From: Rotaria macrura
Taxonomy: Eukaryota; Rotifera; Eurotatoria; Philodinida; Philodinidae
Direction of reading: 5' to 3'
DNA length: 64,000 nucleotides
Assembly (NCBI GenBank): GCA_900239685.1
Contig: OENT01000498.1
Span: 42,290 to 106,289, forward strand
The notes below the pieces were generated by a model. That model ran no database searches. It was not told the origin of the DNA and was given only the letters and a program-made list of their open reading frames with translations. Shown here piece by piece: positions 36,356 through 48,301 of this stretch; within the stretch, counting starts at the first letter, position 1, and the number at the start of each line of letters is the position of its first letter. Both the position numbers and the translations under genes were made by a program.

Positions 36356-36779
36356 TAGGGATGCACCAGTATACCAGTATTACTGGTTTTATGGGTACTA
36401 GTATGTCTAGTTTACCAGGGTCATCGGTGTCAACACGCACCAGTATTGAGAGTTCCCCGTAACTGAAAATTCCGATACTGGTGCGTGTTGATATCACTCT
36501 CTCTTAAAAAAAGCAGCTTTGCAGAACCTTTTTGTGTTCTGTCTTTTACCCGATCGCAGAACCCCTTAAAAATGGTTCTGTACAAGAAAAAAGGTGTTCC
36601 AAAGGAGACCTGAATTCTTTCTTTCTCTTGTAGAACCAGTTTTTGGGGGTTCTGTGATCGGGTAAAAGACAGCACGTAAAAAGGTTGTGCATAGCTCCTT
36701 TTTTACAGAGCAGGGATGCTGATAAACTAGAAATACTGGTACCCATAAAACCAGTAATGCTGATACTGGTGCATCCCTA
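36356..36779. mobile_element. hAT-type MITE with 8-bp target duplication and nested palindrome
   Basis: The terminal inverted repeats are TAGGGATGCACCAGTAT at 36356 and its complement ending at 36779. The flanks are ATCAAAAT (36348-36355) and ATCAAAGT (36780-36787), an 8-bp duplication with one mismatch, as hAT transposases make. Subterminal copies of the CCAGTAT word follow. Inside are a perfect 16-base hairpin pair (36431-36446 and 36475-36490) and a long stem (36540-36566 with 36646-36672, around CTTTTACCCGATC), so a second palindrome is probably nested in it. There is no transposase frame. Confidence 0.8.
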
Positions 36780-36787
36780 ATCAAAGT

Positions 36788-39700
36788 CATCTAAAAATAA
36801 AAATAATTTATTTGAAATCCAGATTTACATGTACAATTATTTTTTTATCACTTATTCATGAATAAATCACTTGAAATATGATTTCTCTGTCATGGCTACC
36901 ATTCTCATCATTTTTAAGCTACTGCCTCTACAAAGGGGAGAAAAACGTTACACACACGTGAAGAACGCAAGCACGTCGTTAAACCCCATTCTGAGCATAT
37001 AACGAACGCATTTTCTTTCGCTCTTTCGTTCTTCACGTGATTAATCACTGTTCGTCTCGACCTAGTTTCGTATGTTTGTTCGCATAGAACGAAAAAATGA
37101 TTTTTTGGCCGGTCTCAAGCGCACTCTGCATAAAGTTTGACAAAGGATGATCGGAGTCTGGGAATCCGAATCTGATCCGTGATTGTTTTTTTTTAATTTT
37201 GGTTTTTGCTTTTTTTGGACAAAGAAAGGCGTTTTTACGGTAAAAAGATGTTTTTAAAGTTTGAAAAACGTAATCGGGATCAAGGAGTCTGAATCCGTGA
37301 TTAGCTATCAGTTGTTGAAGATGGTTTATCCTAGGTTTCATAAATAAAAAGGTTCGATACAAATTGACCTTCTCCGGAAATATCATGGAAATAATATCTG
37401 AATCGTTCACAATCAAGTTAAATTTTACGGTTGTCAAACATATGATTTCGTTGCCATAAGAGGAACCAAAATGCGGTAGTTAATATCTAGCTAATGACAA
37501 CCTATGTGCAGAGGACATCAAAGAATGATGATGGCTAGCCGTGGGTGGCGGCTCGAAGGGGCGCCAACAAACGACTAGTTGTTGAAAGGAAAGGCTTTGG
37601 AAACAAGCACGGTATACTTACTTTCTGTCGTTTGCACTTTCTCGGAGGGAGTGTTTTTAACACGAGCAAAACAATGGATAAATTCGAAAATCAATTTGAT
37701 TCCTCCGTATTTTGCTTAGGACAAGCATTTCTTTACTTTTCTGAGAAACATGCTTTTCAAATAAGCGATATAAAAATCATGTAAGGTATCTGCAGAAAAT
37801 GAGTAATTCCAAATGAAGTGCAATACAGCGTACAACGGCTAGCCTTGAGCGGATAGATGGTGGGAAAAGCTTTCAAACTACTGGAACGAATTGAGTGAGT
37901 TTAAATCAATCAGATCTATTCAGTTCTGGCTATGCAATGTTGAGGAAAAACATGAGAAAATAATATTTGAAATAGGCTCTAATATATGTTCGTCCTCTAA
38001 AATAGTGCACATTAAAGTAACAATTAAAAGAGATTTCACGGGTAGATTTGATGACATATGTTTCTGTTAGTAAAATTTAGAACTAACAATGTTCTGTCTC
38101 CTTCACCTCTTAAGAAGTCCTGGAAGTGTCAGACGGAATCTTGCCAATAATTGTTTAGAATTCTCTCTAGAATCTTAACTATTCGTGTTCCAAGGATATT
38201 TCAAGAGTAATCAGGGTTGTGCATAGGATTCCATGAGGTTCCTCCAAAGATTTTTTCTGAAGTATAAGATACCAAAAAGTGTTGATGCTGACTTTGAAAG
38301 AGTCTTAGCATGGATAGAAAAGGTGTGTAGTTGTTTGCTTGGAGAAAAGATGGACACATTACCAATGAAACACATCCACAACAGCTTGTCAAACGAACCC
38401 GGACTCGACGGGACTCATACACGCATTCGACTATGAATACTTGAGTTTGATGAGGTCCATATCAGACAATTTTTTATTGTCGGAGTGCGAGTTCAATGGA
38501 ATATTTTATAGTCGTAAAAATATTTTTTGAATTTCAGTTTATTATGCATTTTATTCAAAAAGAGTTTTTTCATATAGATATAAATATTAGAAAAACAACA
38601 ACGAACTTTTCCAGATTATAAAATCTATATATGACCAACATTATGAATCTATAATTCCAATAATGCTCCATCTGACTCTTTACTATAATCAGTGTTACTT
38701 TTATTCTTTTGATCATTGTAAATGGTAAATAATTGCTTTTGTTGTCAATAACTAAATCTTGTTCATTATTAGCTGTAGATATTGTACCTTCTAATTGCTG
38801 TTTGTGCTAGACGAGAACACTTTCTGTTCCGAGCGACTTCAAGTATTAAATGTTGCTTAAGATGTTTTATTGAGTATGCTGTATACAATGCTGCTGGGTT
38901 CGAAATTTCTGAACTTGACAAACTTTAATATACTCTCAAGTTGAGAGTCTCAACAAGAGTGACGAACAAGCTGCTTGATCTGGGGATGACTTAGAATTAC
39001 TGTATTATATTAAAGAGTGATTCTTGTGAATTATATTTTAATATAGCCTTTTATGCTGTGCTAGAAAACAGGGTTATAGCGCAGTTACATGTTGAAAATG
39101 ACGATACCTCGTTTCTTCACATCACACTGTGATCATTGATCAATGATTACTGATCAGAAAGACAGATGAATGGAATCTATGACTCTCAAACTAGTCAGAC
39201 AATTGTGTCTTTAGCACATTGTAGACCTTTCATTAGAGGGTTTGCGACGCTAACGACACGCTACGTTTTATTTCCACAAATTGAAATAAATGAGCTCTGT
39301 CGCGTTCTCCTCATTTCTTTTTATAGATAGGATTATTACACTATGTTAATTCAATAGTTTGTGTAAATCTTGAATAGTTTGCTATTCCTGTATCAGAATA
39401 CTAGAGCTGCACATCGCTGTAAAATAACTTTGTGTCAGGTTTCAAACGTTCAATCCACAGGGGATCCTGGATTGAATATAATTAATTTTTGTTAGTGTAT
39501 AATGTCTAAAGATTCATTCAACTTGTGTGAGAAATCGCATCTAATACAAGGGGAAGAAAACAGATCTCGGTATACCATGCACAAAGGTCCCTCTCAGATC
39601 CGGAATAGTGCGAGGATATATATTATAGGATGAAAACATGGAGAACATGAAAATTTCGCAGAGCATCCTGCGATCTAGCTATTTTCCATCTTGATAAAAT

Positions 39701-40875
39701 AAAAATCGCGTGAAGTAGTATACTAAAAAAATCTTGCAAAAGTTTAGGCTTGTCTCTCTTTTCTTTACCATCAGCTTCTGTAGATTGTTTTGTACACATT
39801 GAATTTATTTTCATTGTATCTGGAATAGAGAGATTCCATTTTTCTCCTGTTGTTCTTCTACTTCTGATAAAATCATTTCAATGCCGTTTTGGTGAATCTC
39901 TGAGATCTTTGAATGGCTTTCGAAAATATATATGAAAAAGCAGGCATTTTGTGACAATTTTTTCTGTACTGAACATCAAAGACGTGTGGACTGGAGACGA
40001 GTACAGTAATGGTCACAATGTTTTTGATCACGAAATTCGTCGATAATTTATTTCGCACTGTTTCTACTGATACATGAATCCCAAACAGTAATTTAACACT
40101 GATCATACGTTAATCTCCTGCGTAAAAAAGAATTCGTATCTGTACCCTTTACCGACCAAAAATAAGGTGAAATGAATTATCGAAAAACTTGATCAAGAAA
40201 AATATTTTTTCAGATTTTTGTTAGGACTTCTCTGTGTATGAATGACCTCTATAAATTTATATTGACGTTTTAGATTTAAATTGATAAACTTAATAGAAAA
40301 CAAAACTCAAATGTGATGTGAAAGTGTATGAGCAAATAGCTTCTATTGAATAAAGCAAAATCTAACGATTTCAATATTTTTGATCGCCATTTCAGCACAT
40401 CAATAAAATCCGACGGTTGATAATTGGCAGAAATACACATAAATTGTCAATACTTTGCCTTTATCTATGATTGGATACGAATTGTCAACAAGTTTACAGT
40501 TACTGTTGCGATTCAAATGGGTGACTACGACCTAGACAAGTCGGCAGACGCGTGTGTCAAATGTATTGCTTGCTACTAATTTGATTAAAAAACCTATTTA
40601 CTTTATCTTTTCATTTTCATATTATAATTTTACTTTCTCATTTTATTGGATAAAAGAAAAGAAAGAAAAATAACATTTACGACTAATGTCCTTGACAAAA
40701 TGAAAACAAATGAGTAATAAAGTAAAATACTTTTTCTGGAGAGACGAATATATAAAGATAACTTTCAAATCATACTTTCTTTAGATATCAACAAGCAAAA
40801 ATAAATAAGATTCATTGACTGAATTAATATCCATTGAATTGTCATTGTTCAATGATTGAGACAAATTGACGTGAA
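36788..40875. other. Gene-poor stretch
   Basis: No supportable exon. A 130-codon minus-strand frame (37437-37045) overlaps direct copies of GGAGTCTG...ATCCGTGATT at about 37158-37183 and 37284-37303. It looks like repeat-derived sequence rather than a gene. A short GC-rich patch with GGCTAGCC words occurs near 37530-37560 and 37840. Confidence 0.4.
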
Positions 40876-41403
40876 ATGAGTACCAATAAAATTGGTCGTT
40901 TCGAACAATTACCCGATGAGATTTTACTACATTTATTTGAAAAGTACATTCGTCTAATTGATGTTTATGCTGTATTTTATCGTCTTGGTCATCGACGAAT
41001 CCATGGAATTATAAATTCGGCTCGTTTTCGTATAGATATTCCTGCGAAAGATATATTTCATTCAAAATCATTTTCGCATTTTTCTTCTCAAATCGTTTCA
41101 TTACACTTATCAACATTTTGCAATGACTTGGATCTATCGAAATTAATTAATCTTCGTTCATTACATATCGAAAAGCCAACACAAACCCAATTGACGGCGA
41201 TTCGTCCTGAAATTCTTCCAAATCTTTCCTATTTATCCCTTTCATCTTGTTGGTATTGTTTCAAAGAATTACCAAGGCATTTGAAAAATCTTACTGAATC
41301 ATGTCCTTTCAAACATCTGCAAATCTACGTCCTGCCAGATGGAAAAAGAATTTCTTGTCAACCGAAACCTAATCATCATCCGACATTGACATCATCCGAA
41401 TAG
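40876..41403 (+). CDS. Short F-box protein
   Basis: A 175-residue intronless protein. MSTNKIGRFEQLPDEILLHL begins an F-box (L-P-D-E-I-L-L-x-L-F), continued by YIRLIDVYAVFYRLGHRRIH. Three or four leucine-rich repeat-like strands follow (IVSLHLSTF, LINLRSLHIE, LPNLSYLSLSS), then a hydrophilic tail. It is much shorter than the 577-residue F-box gene at 26.4 kb. It may be a truncated paralogue that still encodes a Skp1-binding product. Alternatively it is a whole short member, since many bdelloid F-box genes vary in length. No frameshifted continuation of the LRR part is visible downstream. Confidence 0.7.
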   Translation: MSTNKIGRFEQLPDEILLHLFEKYIRLIDVYAVFYRLGHRRIHGIINSARFRIDIPAKDIFHSKSFSHFSSQIVSLHLSTFCNDLDLSKLINLRSLHIEKPTQTQLTAIRPEILPNLSYLSLSSCWYCFKELPRHLKNLTESCPFKHLQIYVLPDGKRISCQPKPNHHPTLTSSE

Positions 41404-41858
41404 AACAATGAACCATGATTAGAAAGTGAAATTCTATTTCATTCACTGCTCAATGATGGCTTGATTTAGGATTGAAAAACGACTTTAAACGAAAACATCT
41501 CTTTCCTCACTGTATCTCTTCAAGTTGTTTCTCGTTGATTGCATTGCACATGTTGGAATCTTTGTAATTTAATCCGTAAGATAAATGAGAGTAATTAGAT
41601 ACAATACATACAATCTGTGTTTTTTTCTCTGATGAACAAAACATAATGAGAGCAAAAAAAGACCCAAAATGACAATGAATGTGGCTTTTTAAACAATAAA
41701 CAAACAAATATTTTTTCTATCTATAAAAGCAGAAGTTCATGACATGTGACATTCAATGTCTAACTTTTGTTTTTACAAACTAATAACGGGATAGAGAAGA
41801 AGAAACAAATAGTATAATACAAAGAAATGACAAGAGAAGAAAACAACGAAGACTAAGT
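41404..41858. other. Intergenic between convergent genes
   Basis: Holds the 3' ends of the short F-box gene and of the ZMYM-like gene. No other feature seen. Confidence 0.4.
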
Positions 41859-44800
41859 TTACGATCGTCCTTGATTATTATTATCAAATGATGTTTGACT
41901 CATTGACAAATGAATATCATTAACATCTCGCACAGTTTTTATTCTCGTTAACATGTGATCCATGGTCGACGCAGGCAACGGTTGAGATGAAAACCACAGT
42001 GGTGATTCAGGCACACACGTTGCTTCAGGTAACAAATACAAAACATCTTGTCGGCATTTAACACTTTCAGGACATTTCGTTAAATAGAACTCAAATAATT
42101 TAACTGGACATCGAAGTGGATCGTCATAATTTTCAGCTTGTTCGTAAATTAATTGTTGTTCTTCCATTCCGTGATTCGTTGTTGATGGGGGATAATATCT
42201 ATTCATTCGAAATATTCTCGTTTAGTTCACATGGATTCTTAAAACCTATCGATTTGTTTAGAATTTCATTAAAATTCGTTTTCTTCGGAACATTTTCAAA
42301 AGGACTCGTTCGTTATACAAGATGAGATACACTCTTACTCAAGTCGCTGCATCGATTCAATGTGTAAACACATCTGATAAAGGAGAACAGTGTGACATTT
42401 CACAGACACTCATGTTTTCTTCATCACTATAAAAAGAACGAAACGATGCATGACATGATTTGATCGTATTAATAGAGACATTTTATTTTCCGACATTTAA
42501 CGTTTATCATGAATAAGACAAGCATGCAACAACGCGTCTCATGTTGATATTCTACTCTGATAATCGAGTCCTTGTCTACGAATCAAACAATTATTCGTCA
42601 ATCGTACAATCACATTCGTTAATCTTCAGTCGGAATCATCGTTTTCTTTTTATTCTATGATATAAGCTCTAGGTACTCTTCTAATTAGTTTATGGATTCT
42701 TTGTTATTCTCTTCCAGTTGATTTACATGAATATAATTTAATTAGAATAAAATGATTTCGAACCTTGAATGAAGTCTATTTACATGTTTCTAATGATACT
42801 CAAGCTGTCTACGGCTTGAAATCAATTTGTGCTCGAATTATAGACATTCATTTAATTAGTTTCTATATTTGTCTCGAATATTTTTCTTATTATAAAGTAT
42901 TCATGGAGGGCGACTTTCTATGTTAGGCATATGTTTATGATTGAGATTCGTATCGATGTGATTTTATCTCTTCTGATCTACCATAAACCGTATTTGAAAT
43001 GTTTTCTCGTGACGAATCCTTGGTTACGAGTTATTGAAGAGTAGCAAACTGCTTCTATCGCCCGATCTTTGTTTCTTTTGTAAAATGAAATCAAAACCAA
43101 CCTTAAATAAACCGATTTTCCATATTCTTCTCCGTGTGGTCCAACATTTCGTTTGTAATGTCGTCGAACATTTGAAAATGATAACACTTGATGTTCATTG
43201 ACATTTTTAAGAAAGAAATATTTTGTATTGAAGTATAAAATAGTGTTCAATAAAACCCAAGGTGTGTGTGCACCCAATTGTTTCGCTTCCCATAATAATT
43301 CTTCTTCAATGCGTGATGGACGATCGTCGATGTTGGACGATGTTGGTCCGCGCATTGACAACGGTCTCGATGGATCACGATGATTACAGAAACGGAGAAG
43401 TATTGAATGGAGTTTCGATTGAAATTGAATAAATGTTGAATCGAAAAAAATCGACTCCGTACGATAAAAATGTTCTTCGTTTAAATGCCGTGTCGACGCC
43501 GATAATGGTTGATTTTCACGCAGATAATGTTGAATACCCAAACAAAGGTAGTATACCGAATCGCCGTCGTACAAATCTCGAATTTCTTTCAAGAAAAGAC
43601 AGAGTGCCGTGTTCAATTCATCGGCACGATACAACAATGGATCCGAACGATAGAGACGTTTCGATACATGATTCTCAGCATCGCTCGATGATGAATTGCG
43701 AACACGTTGATTTTCTATTAAATTCAAGAAAAGCAAATGAACTATCAAATGAGCACGATGTTTTCCTTCTCTTTCTTACGTTGAAATAATCTTTGTCGTA
43801 TTGGCTTATTTTTACTTTCAATCCATGCACGAAAAAGTTTAACACCGAAATGCCATTTCAGAATATATTTGGCATCGTCTTGTCTCATTAAGTATTCGAT
43901 TTTCTCTTGTGAATTTCCATTCGTTGTATTTATATGCTGTTGTTCGCCACCTGTTAGAGCCATCGTTGACAAATCAAAATCTTCGAATTCGAATACTAAT
44001 TTATTCAAGACATTATCTCCGGCTGTTAATTCTTGTTCGATTTGATGATTTTCATCAGCACTTCGGCCAACTATATGGATTTCATCATTTTCAACTTCAT
44101 CCAATGGTGAAATCTAAATGACGAATAATTATTCAATTATTTCACATGAAATTCAATCTAGACTGAAACATTCTCAACAAAAGAACATCAGTGTGATGTC
44201 AACGCGATCGTTTCAATGAGAAATGATAATTTCAAGAAGAGCTCAGTTCCGATTCATTGCTCAATTGCGTATCTCGTTTGAACATGAAACTTTCGAGGAG
44301 CGAACAATTTACAACTATACTCCACTGTGACCTTATTCTTTGTCGAGAAATGAAACATCGTCGGATGTTCTTCGTAGACTGTGACTTGTCCGAAGAGAAC
44401 TGCCGTATGAAGAACATGTAAATTGTTTCATAAAAAAGTAGCGTTTTGAAGTTAAATCGATATCGTTTATTATTATTATTGTCACTGTGTTTCAGTTAGT
44501 CATGTAGTTTTATGATTCTGATATTCGAGTAGATATATATTTGGTAAGCTGGAAAGTGTTGCCGACTATTGTTTGTATGATTGAGCTCAGAAAATTCATT
44601 TTGACTATAAGAGCGGATACAGGAGATTAGACTTCCAACATTCAAAAGCCTTTATTCATTTTCATTTAATTTGTCTGTTAGTAAACTTTGTTGAAGTTCA
44701 TTTTGAATATATTTCACAACTTGAAGAAAATTGACTTCAATTGTGTTTAATCGAGATATACGAAACGATTACACCTGTATGATAGCGACTTTAAATAGTG

Positions 44801-47800
44801 TTTTTTCTCGTCAATATTCTTGTTTCTATCTGTGATACGATTTCAAGATGTTTTCTATGCCATGTCGCGTAAAACGGGGATCTTCGTTCTAAATCAATAA
44901 GTTAATTGCAAAAAACTCGTACTGTACAGAATCATTTCAATCTATGTACGTGTCTCCGATGAATAGTCTCAAGTTACAAAAAACAAACAGAGAATTCCTA
45001 TTACAAATAGAACATTTCGCTTATCGAGTTTTCCACTAAAATAAAAATCTTCTTGCTTTTTCCGTTCCTCACGTAAAGTATTGCGCCGAATTTGATTCGA
45101 TATATCCCAGCAACAGTAAACTATGCTCAGTCAGAATCAGGGTTTTGTTTTGGTACACACTATTTATTATGATTGACATGTATTCAAATAATAGGAGATA
45201 AACAGCGCACATCTCAACGAAATTAGGTTACAGTTAGAAACAAAAGTTTCAACATGATGACGTCTCTTATCATAGAGAGAACGGTGGTGTTTTTCGAACA
45301 TCATTTGGATTTCGTGAAGGAGAATTTGAAAACAAGTGGTGAACAATACCAGAAAGATATTTGCATTCAGCCTTGTCTCTGCGGACTGCTTTAAAGTATA
45401 ATCGAAGATCATGTGTAGCTAACGTCTACTTTGTTCGACTATACTATACATAGAATATTTCCCTGTTGGTCTTCTATATTGTTCTATGAATAACGATGAA
45501 GAAATATGCTTGGATATGGATTTTAAAACAAGATCAGTTTTTGCGTAGCCCCAAACATCAGTTATGTCGCGTTTCACATTAAAATTCCACAGGGAGGGAT
45601 TGTGATAAAAACGTTTTGCGAGGAAATCAAAATTTAGAAATTCTTAGTAGAAAACAAATTCTATTGAATTCGTTGACATTTATCAATAGTGAAAGTCTCA
45701 CATATGTTTTATTCACTTAATACGTCTTTCAGATTTTCCGAAAAGAAGTCGGAATTCTCTTCTAGCGCTTGTTTCTAATATCATCATTCGAACATGTTCA
45801 AATAGCGGAAAACAACTCAATCCGTCATTTAATCTTTCGATAATTCATACAAAGGAAGATCGTTGTTTGTTTTCGTTGAAAGACTAAACGAAAACAAATA
45901 CGTGCTCGCTCCTGTTGAGCAGCGTTTTGTGAGATTAAAGAGCATCGGCTAGAAGATGTCATAAGAATAACGAGTCTATCTTCTACTCTCTTAAGTTTGT
46001 CTGTCAATCGATTTGAAAGATGAATGATGAAAGAATGCACATTCCTCTCTATGCTTTATTACAACGGATCTATCCGATAAATAGATTTGAAAGAATTGCA
46101 CAATCGATTTGTTTCGTCAAGTCAATAAAAACAAAACTATTAGTTAACATGAATCCAGTCATTCGTCGTCTAGTGCATGACATTTTAATCAGGCCTATTG
46201 AATCACCTCTTGTATAATCACAACGATACTTATCAAAAAGCCTTCAAGTTTCTCTATGAATAAACCGACAGATATGATTAATATGTCAGCTTGCACAACA
46301 TTAAAAACATGGGTCAATCTCAAAAAACATTCAGCCATATTTAATGGTTTTATTGACCTTTGCTTTATGTCTAAGAATGATTCGATGATTGGTTAAAGCA
46401 TTCATTTTTATCACGGTTGATTCGCATTCTGATCGAAATATTCAACGAATTTCCAAGAGTGGTTAAAAAAAAGGTTTTTCAAACTGAAGTTTTGTATAAG
46501 AGAATCGTTCAAGAAATATGAATCGAATTGCCTAAACAGTCGCTAGAAATTGTAGAGAACCATCAAATTTGTAGGCATAAAAACCATGAGTAGAAACTGT
46601 TTTTGTATTTACAGACTACATTCAATTTATAGTTTTGAGAGATCGATTAATTAATAGTCGTTTTTTCCTCGAAGAACAAAAGAACATTGCTTTTAAGATT
46701 GTTTATCGAATTCAACACTCATGCATATAGAAAACATCGACTGAGCTAAACTCAAAGGATATGCTTGAATATTTCATAATTAGTTTTTCGGCAAGTCGAA
46801 TAAACGAAGTAGACATATCTTGGCAAACCCTGAAATTACGATACTGGATCAAAACAAAGATTGAAATGACGCGTTTACATTTTGTATTCATGCAAGAATT
46901 TTGCACTCCATGAGAAGTCCGTAGATCAAAACGATAGAAGTTTAGAGTAAAACAAAGTAATGCTGACATCCACACAATGATATACGGCATTCCTACATAA
47001 TTACTTTGGATTATCAACAGTAAATTTGTATTTAGTGAAATAATTCAAATGAATTCTAGAGAAACAATCAAGTTTCAGCAGATACTTTGATTGGGGCTGA
47101 GAGAAACAACAGTTGGTATGACACTTTTACGGAGTCACTCATTCGAAGAATATGCCATTAAAAAGTTCATTTCTTTTTGTCATGAAGAATGAAATTCTTT
47201 GCGAACTTTTTACATCATCCATCACCAGTTAATATCGCTCTGTTCGAGACCATAGTTAGATTCGAAGAACATAAAAAAGAAAAATTGCAAAGCAAGAAAA
47301 ACTAATTAAGATGAAGAGAAAAAGTCCGCAAACAATAACTTTCTTCATCGGGAGAGCATTTCATATTTAATTGTGTACTCTACTATGCAGCTGTCTACTA
47401 TTCAACCATTTGTATTTAAGAATCATAAGATCATTTTAGACGTATTATGAACTGAAGGAAACTATTAGAACATCATTCATATGCATTGCTGATTTCAATA
47501 CTAAACTTAGACCGATGAAATCGTGATTATCGAACAAAACCGATTGAAGAAAATTTGACATCCTCTCATCTAGATGCAACATGAAGATGACGACAGTGGT
47601 AGACTTGCAATGTCGTGATGTCGTATTGATTTCTATTTGCTGAACGTTTAACATATTCTATGAAGACAATACCTTCGGATTGAATTTTCCTAGTCCAAGA
47701 ATGTCATCATTAGGAAAAAGTGTTTGTGCATAAGCCAACAATTGGGAATCGTCGTCGTTCAACGGTAAAACTTCTTTTAATTTTTGTAAATAAGTTTCAT

Positions 47801-48242
47801 AATCTTGAAATTTTTGATCGTTAACAACGAAGAAAAGTGGAAATGGAACTGGTATTGGTATGGGTACAGGTACGGGACAATCAGTTGTACCTAAAGCTAA
47901 TGGAAGTGGTGTCACAAGTCCAACTGGTATTGGCAATAAACTAATCGGTGGTGTTTCATCGTCAATTAATGTTTGTGTTGCACGATTAAATGTTATTGGT
48001 GCACATGATATTGCTTTCGAACGCGTTATTGGTTTACACAATGTTACTTTGTGATTAACATAAGCACATAATGTTGTTGGCGGTAAATTATTTAAACGTA
48101 ATGCTTCACGTTTGTCAGGCAACGGATGTTGAATCGATTGGCTGCTGCTTCGTGAAACGATGATTTCGCCTTGATTTTCATTTTCTTGGTCGATTGTCGA
48201 ATTATATTCAGTGGACTTCTCTTCACTCGTTTTATACAACAT
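41859..48242 (-). CDS. ZMYM2/3/4-like protein: proline-rich segment plus Crypton-derived C-terminal domain
   Basis: Exons 48242-47673, 44113-43780, 43714-43102 and 42198-41859 join with GT-AG sites and matching phases to 1857 bases (618 residues plus stop). Exon 1 has TLCKPITRSKAISCAPITF, then a P-V-P-I-P-rich run (CPVPVPIPIPVPFPLFF), the order seen after the last MYM finger in vertebrate ZMYM2-4. Exons 2-4 form the large domain of unknown function shared by ZMYM and QRICH1, derived from Crypton tyrosine recombinases. Landmarks are ELNTALCLFLKEIRDLYDGD, YYLCLGIQHYL, EEELLWEAKQLGAHTPWVLL and NPLRCPVKLYDF-like residues (DDPLRCPVKLFEFYLTKCP) near the end. ZMYM proteins are chromatin-associated co-repressor partners. 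No MYM zinc fingers are encoded, so the protein is N-terminally short. Introns are 3559, 65 and 903 bases. ATG 48242 abuts an acceptor AG, and RFT1 ends 59 bases upstream. Confidence 0.75.
44114..47672 (-). other. 3.6-kb intron of the ZMYM-like gene
   Basis: The donor AAG/GTATTG and the acceptor TTTAG/ATTTCA are both phase 0. The interior is AT-rich with no embedded gene, RNA or element that I recognise. Confidence 0.6.
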
Positions 48243-48256
48243 CTAGAAATGAAAAG
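48243..48256 (-). promoter_or_regulatory. Splice acceptor directly abutting the ZMYM-like ATG
   Basis: TTTTCATTTCTAG is followed with no gap by the ATG. The whole RFT1-ZMYM spacer is 59 bases, T-rich and without AATAAA. It is a candidate spliced-leader acceptor or the 3' end of a cis leader intron. Confidence 0.5.
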
Positions 48257-48301
48257 AACGAGGAAAATAAAACGAAAGTCTTGCCGTTGTATTTCAGTCA
48301 T

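Noticed and set aside
37045-37437. 130-codon minus-strand open frame
   Set aside because: It overlaps direct repeat words, has no recognisable motif and shows irregular lysine/phenylalanine runs from poly-A/T tracts.
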